A stretch of 6,231 bases of DNA from Actinomycetota bacterium. GTDB lineage: Bacteria > Actinomycetota > Thermoleophilia > Miltoncostaeales > Miltoncostaeaceae. The notes beneath the pieces are model-generated. The model ran no database searches. It was given only the letters and a program-made list of their open reading frames with translations, and was not told the origin of the DNA. A program made the translations under genes and the position numbers. The number at the start of each line of letters is the position of its first letter. Position 1 is the stretch's first letter. Location of the stretch: NCBI GenBank assembly GCA_005788075.1, contig SXZC01000139.1:1-6231 (forward strand), in the 5' to 3' direction. Below are positions 1 through 4,881 of the stretch, one piece after another.

Positions 1-2
1 GC

Positions 3-320
3 CCCGGCCGAGAGGTCGGCGAAGGCGCCCTGCGCCGCGCGGAAGATGGGGGTGAGGGCCAGCGGCAGGATTGCCACCGTCACTGCGGCCACGATCACCA
101 CCCCGCCGAGCAGGCGCGGGTTGGGGTAGCGGTCGGCGAGCTTGCCGCCCAGCCAGTAGCCCAGTGACAGGTAGATGAGCGTGAGGCCGATCACGTTGGC
201 CCACACCAGGTTGCTGGCCCCGAACCACGGCGCGAGCAGTCGGGCGCCCGTCAGCTCGGCGCCAAGCGTGGACGCCCCGGCGACGAACACGAGGAGCGGG
301 AGGGAGAAGCGCAGAGGCAC
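3..320 (-). CDS. Fused spermidine synthase-like membrane protein, N-terminal fragment
   Basis: This minus-strand frame stays open from a GTG at 318-320 to the left edge, giving 106 residues; the rest of the gene lies outside the window. An in-frame TAG only three codons upstream of the GTG fixes this as the earliest possible start. The residues form hydrophobic segments at about 6-30, 38-58 and 69-92. They contain stretches such as FVAGASTLGAELTGARLLAP, WFGASNLVWANVIGL and YLSLGYWLGGKLADR. From family knowledge this is the typical N-terminus of fused MFS/spermidine-synthase-like proteins, in which a membrane domain precedes an aminopropyltransferase-like Rossmann domain. The catalytic domain is not visible here, so polyamine synthesis cannot be claimed; many such fusions have unknown substrates. 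The gene is divergent from the exported-protein gene at 385 and shares its 64-nt promoter region. It appears leaderless, with a TAGGCT hexamer ending 6 nt before the GTG. Confidence 0.72.
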   Translation of the reverse strand, partial: MPLRFSLPLLVFVAGASTLGAELTGARLLAPWFGASNLVWANVIGLTLIYLSLGYWLGGKLADRYPNPRLLGGVVIVAAVTVAILPLALTPIFRAAQGAFADLSAG

Positions 321-326
321 GGGGCG

Positions 327-332
327 AGCCTA
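327..332 (-). promoter_or_regulatory. -10 element TAGGCT for the minus-strand membrane-protein gene
   Basis: Read on the minus strand, TAGGCT matches TANNNT and ends 6 nt before the GTG at 320. This is the same geometry as the plus-strand element on the other side of the divergent region. Its TAG is also the in-frame stop that limits the start choice. Confidence 0.45.
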
Positions 333-372
333 GACGGATGAAGCCCGATTTCCGGAGTACGGACGCCAGGGG

Positions 373-378
373 TAGCCT
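373..378 (+). promoter_or_regulatory. -10 element TAGCCT for the exported-protein gene
   Basis: TAGCCT matches TANNNT and ends 6 nt before the ATG at 385, so the predicted transcript starts at the A of the start codon. The same hexamer, with the same preceding GG, occurs at 2314-2319 in front of the transaldolase gene. Confidence 0.5.
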
Positions 379-384
379 TTCGGC

Positions 385-1719
385 ATGAGGTCCTCCCACC
401 TCAGTGCCCTCGCCAGCGTGTGCGGAGCCGCCGCGAGCATCGGCGTGCTCGCTGGGGGCGGGTCGGCGGCACCGCCACCGTGCCTGCCGGGCGGAGCGGC
501 CATCGTGCCCTCCAGCGTGAGCGTGCAGGGCACGGGCAGCGTCCCCGACATCGGGCTCTGTCACTTCCCGTCGGCCGGCGTCATCACGCTCATCGCGTAT
601 GCCCCGGGCAATGACCCCGACCTGATGGGGAGGCTCGCACCGACTGATGTGGTGCGTGTCGCCTTCACCCTGCCCGCCGGTATCACCACCATCGCGACGG
701 TGATCGGTGGCGAGATACGGGGGATGACCCACGATGTCGCCACGCGCGCGGTGGTGCTCGAGGCATCCCCGCGCCCGCTGGTGTTCACGAACCAGTTCTG
801 CGAGACCGGCAATTGCTCGGTGGACTTCGGCGACGACTTCTACAACCCCGGACTGCTCGGCGGCATGCTCACTCCCGCGCCGGGCGATCCGGACCCCCTG
901 CCCGAGTCGATGAACGGCCTGTGGGTGTCCACCACTGCTCAGGATTGGTCGGTCGACCTCGAGGGCGTCGATGAGGACGGTGACGACTGCGAGGTCGGAT
1001 CCTCCGACGAATGCGCGCCGGCCGTGATGATCGACCTCGCCGGCCCGCACCGCGCGCCCCTCGCGAGCGGCGGCGCGCTGAACCAGGCGCACTTCAAGGT
1101 ATTCCTGCCGAATGCGCTCATCCGTGAGGCACTGAAGATCACGGACCCCGCGGCGTCGGTTGACCTCGACCTCTTCCGGCAGGAGGGCACCGCCACCGAG
1201 GGCGATGAGGTGACCGGCTTCACCTGCGAGGACGCCCCGGGCAATACCGGGAAGATCTGCACCTACGGCGATGCCAGCTCCCACTTCTCGGCCCCCACGT
1301 TCGCGATCCGCACGGGTGCCACCGCCCCGAAGCGCCCACAGTCGCTCTCACCCAGCAGTGGCGCCACGCCCGTGGAGGCCTTCAAGGCGAAGGCCAAGGC
1401 GCTGGCAGGGGCCTGGAAGATGACGAAGGGGAAGGGCACCACCACGGGCACCTTGCCGTCCGGTGCCACGTCGGTCAGCCAGATCGCCACGAGCGGGGGC
1501 GCCGCCGTGGCCGAGCGGTTCATGGAGATGGCCGCCAGTCGGATGATCAAGGGCCGCTGCACGGTGAAGGCCGTCAAGAAGCCCAAGGGCAAGAAGGTCA
1601 TCAAGCGCACGTACTCGTGCAGCATCAAGCTGCCCAAGGGCACGTGGAGCGTCACCACCACCGCGCGCGGCACTGCCGGGGTGGTCGCCGAGGGCACTCG
1701 GCGCGTCGTGGTGAAGTAG
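385..1719 (+). CDS. Exported cysteine-paired protein of unknown function
   Basis: I do not recognise this 444-residue protein. Residues 1-28 look like a Sec signal peptide: an Arg near the start, an Ala/Gly/Leu-rich core and a small-residue cleavage region before APPPC. The predicted mature chain has ten cysteines (33, 59, 139, 144, 202, 210, 281, 292, 392, 412), several in close pairs, which suggests up to five disulfides outside the cytoplasm. A very acidic stretch at 192-210 (many Asp and Glu around C202 and C210) could bind cations. Residues 313-335 form a Pro/Ser/Thr-rich linker. After it comes a basic C-terminal module (about 336-444) with a Lys-rich loop between C392 and C412, ending in beta-like segments such as GTWSVTTTARGTAGVV. 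There is no LPXTG-type anchor or C-terminal membrane helix, so secretion or non-covalent surface attachment is likely. The ATG at 385 follows a leaderless-type -10. The next gene starts 9 nt after the TAG stop. Confidence 0.82.
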   Translation: MRSSHLSALASVCGAAASIGVLAGGGSAAPPPCLPGGAAIVPSSVSVQGTGSVPDIGLCHFPSAGVITLIAYAPGNDPDLMGRLAPTDVVRVAFTLPAGITTIATVIGGEIRGMTHDVATRAVVLEASPRPLVFTNQFCETGNCSVDFGDDFYNPGLLGGMLTPAPGDPDPLPESMNGLWVSTTAQDWSVDLEGVDEDGDDCEVGSSDECAPAVMIDLAGPHRAPLASGGALNQAHFKVFLPNALIREALKITDPAASVDLDLFRQEGTATEGDEVTGFTCEDAPGNTGKICTYGDASSHFSAPTFAIRTGATAPKRPQSLSPSSGATPVEAFKAKAKALAGAWKMTKGKGTTTGTLPSGATSVSQIATSGGAAVAERFMEMAASRMIKGRCTVKAVKKPKGKKVIKRTYSCSIKLPKGTWSVTTTARGTAGVVAEGTRRVVVK

Positions 1720-1728
1720 CCGCTGCGC

Positions 1729-2304
1729 GTGAAGCGGCTGGTCCTGCCACTCGCGGGCATCCTCCTGGGCCTGCTGCTCATCGCCGGGGGCGTGGCGTGG
1801 TTGGTCAACCGCGACCGCGCCGCCGACGCCCTCGCAGGCCCCGACGCCCGCTGGGCGCTGTTCTTCCCCACGGGGCAGTTCGCGGGGTGCGCGCGGTACG
1901 GCATCCAGAGGTACTGCTCGTCCACCCCGACCGGCAACATCAACGACGGCGGGAAGGTGGTCGCGCGCAGCGTGCTGCTGAGGGCCGACGGCGAGCAATT
2001 CCGGTGGACGGTGAGCCCCGATGACGTCGAGGCCGCAAACGCCTCCAGCCGCGCCAAGTACGTCGCCTGCGTGTCATCGGGGCGCAGCGACTGCCCCGAT
2101 CCGGTGTACCGCACGCCCTCATGGAACAGCGGCATGCGCGTGCGGTGGGCGCCTGGGGCCGACGGGGCCTACCTGCCTGGCGCCGAGCCCGGCGGCAGCG
2201 ACAGCCTCACCATCGCGATCTTCCTGCTGGTGGCCGGCGGGCTGGTGACCGCCGGGTCGGGCGTGTGGATGCGAAGCGCGATGCGCCGTCGCGGGGCCGC
2301 ATGA
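1729..2304 (+). CDS. Small membrane protein with two terminal transmembrane helices
   Basis: I do not recognise this 191-residue protein. It has a strong hydrophobic helix at about 4-26 preceded by Lys-Arg. A polar middle domain spans about 27-158, and a second helix at about 159-181 is followed by a basic tail (MRSAMRRRGAA). The positive charges at both ends predict cytoplasmic termini and an extracytoplasmic middle domain. That loop holds four cysteines (54, 63, 114, 122), enough for two disulfides, consistent with an outside location. It starts with GTG at 1729, 9 nt after the stop of the exported-protein gene. There is no clear Shine-Dalgarno, so it probably depends on translation of the upstream gene. 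The pairing suggests the two products may work together at the cell surface, but nothing in the sequence gives a function. The stop at 2304 lies just ahead of the transaldolase promoter. Confidence 0.75.
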   Translation: MKRLVLPLAGILLGLLLIAGGVAWLVNRDRAADALAGPDARWALFFPTGQFAGCARYGIQRYCSSTPTGNINDGGKVVARSVLLRADGEQFRWTVSPDDVEAANASSRAKYVACVSSGRSDCPDPVYRTPSWNSGMRVRWAPGADGAYLPGAEPGGSDSLTIAIFLLVAGGLVTAGSGVWMRSAMRRRGAA

Positions 2305-2313
2305 CCCGGCTGG

Positions 2314-2319
2314 TAGCCT
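2314..2319 (+). promoter_or_regulatory. Putative -10 element TAGCCT of the transaldolase-glpX operon
   Basis: TAGCCT fits TANNNT and sits 34 nt before the GTG of the transaldolase gene. This would give a short leader of about 28 nt that contains the GGAGG ribosome site. It is identical, including the preceding GG, to the element at 373-378. No clear -35 is seen upstream, where the end of the membrane-protein gene lies. Confidence 0.42.
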
Positions 2320-2336
2320 CGCCACAACGCGTTCAC

Positions 2337-2348
2337 GCCTCCGGAGGC
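2337..2348 (+). repeat. Perfect 12-bp palindrome containing the transaldolase ribosome binding site
   Basis: GCCTCCGGAGGC is a perfect palindrome. Its right half holds GGAGG (2343-2347), placed 6 nt before the GTG at 2354, which decides the start of the transaldolase gene. In RNA it could fold as a 4-bp stem (GCCT/AGGC) with a CCGG loop, partly hiding the ribosome site. In DNA it would sit about 11-22 nt after the predicted transcription start, a common operator position. Chance in GC-rich DNA is also possible. Confidence 0.5.
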
Positions 2349-2353
2349 AACCC

Positions 2354-3010
2354 GTGAAGCTGTACATCGACACCGCGAACCTCGCAGACATCGAGGAGAT
2401 CGCATCGTGGGGGGTGCTGAGCGGCGCCACCACGAACCCGACCCTGCTCTCGCAGGTAGAGGGCGACGAGGACGACATCTACCGGCGCATCTGCGAGATC
2501 GTCGACGGGCCGGTGTCGGCCGAGGTGGTGGCCGACGACGTCCCCACCATGATCTCCGAGGGCCAGCGCCTTGCGGCCATCGACCCGCGCATCGTCGTGA
2601 AGCTGCCCACCACGCGCGAGGGGCTGAGCGCCACCTCCGCGCTGGCGCGCGACGGCATCCGCGTGAACATGACCCTCTGCTTCACGGCCAACCAGGCGAT
2701 CCTCGCCGCGTCAGCCGGGGCGTCGTTCGTGTCGCCGTTCGTCGGCCGCTACGACGACATCAACGAGGACGGCCTCGGCCACCTGCTCGAGATCGTCGAG
2801 GCCTTCGCGGCCTCCGACTTCGACTGCGAGGTGCTGGCCGCGAGCATCCGCACCCCGGTGCACGTGATGGAGGCCGCCCGCATGGGATCGGACATCGCCA
2901 CCATCCCGCCGAAGGTGTTCCACCAGATGCTTCACCACCCGCTCACGGCCCAGGGCATCGACAAGTTCAACGAGGACCACGCCGCCCGGCTGTCGCGAAA
3001 GGACGCATGA
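2354..3010 (+). CDS. tal: Transaldolase, small TalC/FSA-type
   Basis: This 218-residue protein is the usual length of the single-domain TIM-barrel transaldolase/fructose-6-phosphate aldolase family. Transaldolase moves a dihydroxyacetone unit between sugar phosphates in the non-oxidative pentose phosphate pathway, in the cytoplasm. Visible family motifs are the N-terminal KLYIDTANL with Asp6, GATTNPTLL (24-32), VVKLPTTREGLSA with the Schiff-base Lys83, NMTLCFTANQA (105-115) and SPFVGRYDD (127-135). Two positions separate the activities in this family. Glu57 (in VSAEV) stands where E. coli FSA has Gln59, and Phe129 where FSA has Tyr131. Both are the transaldolase-type residues, so I call transaldolase rather than F6P aldolase. 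The GTG start is supported by GGAGG 6 nt upstream. The stop overlaps the glpX start as ATGA, so the two are translationally coupled. Confidence 0.92.
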   Translation: MKLYIDTANLADIEEIASWGVLSGATTNPTLLSQVEGDEDDIYRRICEIVDGPVSAEVVADDVPTMISEGQRLAAIDPRIVVKLPTTREGLSATSALARDGIRVNMTLCFTANQAILAASAGASFVSPFVGRYDDINEDGLGHLLEIVEAFAASDFDCEVLAASIRTPVHVMEAARMGSDIATIPPKVFHQMLHHPLTAQGIDKFNEDHAARLSRKDA

Positions 3011-4017
3011 CCACCAACGACGGTCCCGCCCCCGTGCCCGCCGGGCTCGAGGGCCACGAGATCGTGCCCGCCACCGACTTCCTGCGGGTCACCGAGCAGG
3101 CTGCGCTGGCGTCTGCCCGCTGGGTGGGGCAGGGCGACCGCCACGCCGCCGACGGCGCGGCCGTGGACGCCATGCGCAAGGAGTTCAGCGCCATGCCCAT
3201 CACGGGCGAGGTGATCATCGGCGAGGGGGAGAACGACTAGGCCCCCGAGCTCTACGTGGGCGAGGTGCTGGGCACCGGCGGAATGCCGTGCGAGATCGCC
3301 GTCGACCCGCTGGAGGGCACCGACCTGGTGGCGCGCGGTGACGCCGGCGCGATCGCCGTGTGCGTCATCGGCGCGCCGGGCGGGGTGATGGCCGCGCCCG
3401 ACATGTACATGCAGAAGCTCTGCGTGGGCGCCAACGCCAAGGGCCGCGTGGACATCACCGCTCCCATCGCCGACACCCTCGACACCATCGCCCGCTGCTA
3501 CGACCGGCGCATCCGCGACCTGTCGGTGGTGGTGCTCGACCGCCCGCGCCACGAGGAGCTCATCGAGGAGATCCGTGCCCTCGGCGCGCGCATCAAGCTG
3601 ATCCCCGACGGCGACATCACCGCATCGATGTCGGCGGCGGTGCGCGGCACCGGCGATCACGTGTACATGGGCATCGGCGGCAGCACCGAGGGCGTCATCA
3701 CCGCGGCGGCGCTCGAGTGCCTGGGCGGCGAGATCCAGGCGCGCATGTGGCCGAAGGACGATGCCCAGCGCGAGCGCCTCAAGCCATTCGGCCTCGAGGA
3801 CACCAACCGCGTGCTCACGGCGCGCGACCTGGCCCCGCAGCCGATGTACGTGCTGGCCACCGGGGTGACCGACGGCTACCTGCTCAAGGGCGTGCGCTAC
3901 TTCAGCGACGGCGCCAGAACGCATTCCATCGTCATGGACCTCCAATCGCGTACCGTGCGCTTCGTGGACACCATCCACATGTTCAGCCGCACGCCGCTGA
4001 GGGAGATCAGGCTGTGA
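3007..4017 (+). pseudogene. glpX: Class II fructose-1,6-bisphosphatase (GlpX) interrupted by an in-frame amber codon
   Basis: The frame reads as a full-length class II FBPase of 336 codons, which hydrolyses fructose 1,6-bisphosphate to fructose 6-phosphate in gluconeogenesis. Codon 78 (3238-3240) is TAG. Motifs on both sides are intact and in the same frame: VTEQAALASARWVGQGD (28-44), ADGAAVDAMR with Asp49, IGEGEND with Glu73 and Asp77, AVDPLEGT with Asp100 and Glu103, APDMYMQKL (130-138), IPDGD (199-203) and GIGGSTEG with Glu228. By alignment from memory to E. coli GlpX, these cover metal and substrate residues Asp33, Glu57, Asp61, Asp85, Glu88 and Glu213. The amber replaces the Glu of the family motif GEGE-x-DEAP, one G-to-T change from GAG. 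Ending at codon 78 would leave 77 residues; a restart at GTG 3256 would lack Asp49 and Glu73, so neither piece should be active. The ATG overlaps the transaldolase stop, with AAAGGA just upstream. Sequencing error, recent mutation and readthrough all remain possible. Confidence 0.85.
3238..3240 (+). other. In-frame amber codon inside glpX
   Basis: TAG stands directly after GGCGAGGGGGAGAACGAC (Gly-Glu-Gly-Glu-Asn-Asp) and before GCCCCCGAGCTC (Ala-Pro-Glu-Leu), where the family has Glu. Length and frame are otherwise preserved. TAG also ends the genes at 1719 and 4319, so general reassignment of amber to an amino acid is unlikely. Confidence 0.9.
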
Positions 4018-4319
4018 GTGACGAGGAGTTCCCGTTCGGCTTCGCCTTCGGCGAGGGCGCATCGGAGGAGTTCAAGGAGCGCCTCAAGGAGATGATGCGC
4101 GCCCAGCGCGAGGCCATGGAGGAGATCCAGGCCGAGGGCGGCGGACACATCCAGCCGGTTGACCGCTTCCAGGTGATCCAGCTCGCCGTTCAGATGGCCA
4201 CGGCCGGCATGGGCGCGCTGAAGCCCGTGGACACACCCGACGAGGCCGCCGACGCCATGGGCCTGCTGTTCGCCCGGGCGATGGCCGCGCTGCAGGGGAG
4301 CATCGGGCACCCGGAGTAG
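4014..4319 (+). CDS. Conserved-looking 101-residue acidic protein of unknown function, coupled to glpX
   Basis: The start is GTG at 4014, overlapping the glpX stop as GTGA, with GAGGGAG about 8 nt upstream as a good ribosome site; this geometry decides the start over longer upstream frames. The protein opens with a Phe/Gly-rich segment (SDEEFPFGFAFGEG). A highly charged helix with coiled-coil-like spacing follows (about 17-45, rich in Glu, Lys, Arg and Met). After it come an amphipathic helical segment (about 50-68, RFQVIQLAVQMATAGMGAL) and a final helix (about 76-95). It has no cysteines, signal peptide or membrane helix, so it is probably a small cytoplasmic helical protein. I recognise no family. 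Its place at the end of a transaldolase-glpX operon suggests a link to that metabolism, but this is only guilt by association. A true stop within glpX would reduce its translation. Confidence 0.7.
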   Translation: MSDEEFPFGFAFGEGASEEFKERLKEMMRAQREAMEEIQAEGGGHIQPVDRFQVIQLAVQMATAGMGALKPVDTPDEAADAMGLLFARAMAALQGSIGHPE

Positions 4320-4328
4320 GGCGGGGGT

Positions 4329-4356
4329 CGTGACGGTGCCGTGACGCACCCGGCAC
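4329..4356 (+). repeat. Direct repeat CGTGACG (11-bp period) with overlapping inverted repeats
   Basis: CGTGACG occurs at 4329-4335 and again at 4340-4346, one helical turn apart. Overlapping this are GGTGC/GCACC (4335-4339 with 4346-4350) and GTGCCG/CGGCAC (4336-4341 with 4351-4356). The cluster lies between the end of the glpX operon and the DUF192 gene. It may be an operator or a weak terminator stem, but there is no T-tract and the DNA is very GC-rich. Confidence 0.3.
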
Positions 4357-4400
4357 GGTCCGGGCGCCACGGCTGTGCTCGCGCCGATCACGATGGCCAC

Positions 4401-4790
4401 ATGGGGATGTGGCGCATCGATGCCCTTGCACGAGAGGCCGGCGAGCTTCGTGTCCGGCCGTCGTCCCGGGTGGCGCGACGGGCCTACGTGGCCGACCGCA
4501 TGCTCGCGCGCCTCGTGGGCCTGCTGTGCACGCCGGATCCGATCGCCGACGAGGCGCTCGTGCTCGCCCCCTGCTGGTCGGTGCACGGCATCGGACTGCG
4601 GGTGCGCATCGGGGTGGCATTCGTGGATCGCTGCGGGGTGGTGCTCAAGGTAGTCGACCCGCTTCCGGCGCGCGGCGCATCGTGCCGGGGCGGCTATGCG
4701 GTGATCGAGGCGAGGAGCGGCGTGCTCGGGCTGGTGCCTGGCGATCGCGTCTGGCTCACGGGCGATCCGCTTTTCCCGCACGCTGGGTAA
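4401..4790 (+). CDS. DUF192 family protein
   Basis: From the ATG at 4401 the protein has 130 residues. The match to DUF192 rests on the order of conserved pieces. First comes a basic N-terminus leading into VADRMLARLVGLLC, where the family has the R-x-x-GL-M/L-G region. The central CWSVHGIGLRVRIGVAFVD follows, corresponding to the family's WM/CxSVHTxxMRxPIDVxFLD. Then come GVVLKVVDPLP and GGYAVIEARSGVLGLVPGDRV, matching the yvLElpaG...GI..GD end. The family is small, beta-rich and of unknown biochemical role; some members are exported, but no signal peptide is visible here. The usual ...IDV... is RIGVAF here, so this is a divergent member. The start is uncertain: ATG at 4407 and an upstream GTG at 4341 are in the same frame, and none has a good ribosome site. 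The 20 extra residues from 4341 look unlike the family. The TAA stop at 4790 precedes the structured leader of the regulator gene. Confidence 0.72.
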   Translation: MGMWRIDALAREAGELRVRPSSRVARRAYVADRMLARLVGLLCTPDPIADEALVLAPCWSVHGIGLRVRIGVAFVDRCGVVLKVVDPLPARGASCRGGYAVIEARSGVLGLVPGDRVWLTGDPLFPHAG

Positions 4791-4806
4791 ATCGAAGATC
4801 GCGGGC

Positions 4807-4876
4807 GGGGGAGCAGGCGAGCTCCTGACGCGTTATCCGATCACCGGGAGCACGCGGCTCCCCCGATGATCGGAGG
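4807..4876 (+). promoter_or_regulatory. Structured leader with alternative hairpins before the regulator gene
   Basis: Four complementary segments lie in the 91-nt gap. They are GGGGGAGC (4807-4814), GCTCC (4821-4825), GGGAGC (4846-4851) and GCTCCCCC (4857-4864). Segments 1:2 can form a 5-bp hairpin with a 6-nt loop, and 3:4 a 6-bp hairpin with loop ACGCG. Alternatively 1:4 pairs over 8 bp and 2:3 over 5 bp, so the two folds exclude each other. The 3:4 hairpin is extended by an outer 7-bp arm, CCGATCA (4837-4843) with TGATCGG (4867-4873). Its last two bases are the first GG of the ribosome site GGAGG (4872-4876), 5 nt before the ATG. This arrangement resembles translational attenuation. No T-tract is present, so a standard terminator is unlikely. 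No known riboswitch class is recognised. Confidence 0.45.
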
Positions 4877-4881
4877 ATCTC

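Larger units (their letters stand above)
321..384. promoter_or_regulatory. Divergent promoter region with two leaderless-type -10 elements
   Basis: This 64-nt region separates two divergent start codons. On the plus strand TAGCCT (373-378) is followed by exactly 6 nt and then the ATG at 385. On the minus strand TAGGCT (332 down to 327) is followed by exactly 6 nt and then the GTG at 320. Both fit TANNNT, the actinobacterial -10 consensus, at the spacing expected when transcription begins at the start codon itself. Neither gene has a convincing Shine-Dalgarno sequence, which agrees with leaderless translation. A 6-bp palindrome TCCGGA at 351-356 lies almost midway, in the zone where both -35 elements would fall, so polymerases on the two strands would compete. 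No good TTGACA-like -35 is seen. This is an inference from sequence; no start site has been mapped. Confidence 0.55.

Noticed and set aside
1263..2135. Minus-strand open frame of 290 codons spanning two plus-strand genes
   Set aside because: It crosses a gene boundary on the opposite strand, lacks a ribosome site and shows no recognisable motif. The plus-strand genes have a signal peptide and membrane helices that make sense.
2407..3240. Plus-strand open frame of 277 codons ending in the N-terminal part of GlpX
   Set aside because: Its first two thirds are an out-of-frame, Arg/Gly/Pro-rich shadow of transaldolase. The genuine part begins at the ATG at 3007. It is not a transaldolase-FBPase fusion.
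3238..3240. Pyrrolysine or general amber recoding as the cause of the glpX stop
   Set aside because: TAG is used as a normal stop at 1717-1719 and 4317-4319, no recoding element is recognisable downstream, and the family has Glu at this position. I keep it only as a remote option in the finding.
2932..4062. Minus-strand open frame of 376 codons opposite glpX
   Set aside because: It is rich in His, Arg, Ala and Gly with no domain pattern, and it lies opposite an unmistakable FBPase. This is a usual artefact of GC-rich coding DNA.
3360..4319. Plus-strand open frame of 319 codons overlapping glpX
   Set aside because: The upstream part is an Arg/His-rich shadow of glpX; the real gene starts at GTG 4014, with a ribosome site and a 4-nt overlap.
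4846..4862. GGGAGC/GCTCCC hairpin as an intrinsic terminator of the DUF192 gene
   Set aside because: There is no T-tract after it, and its outer arm enters the ribosome site of the next gene, so a leader role fits better.
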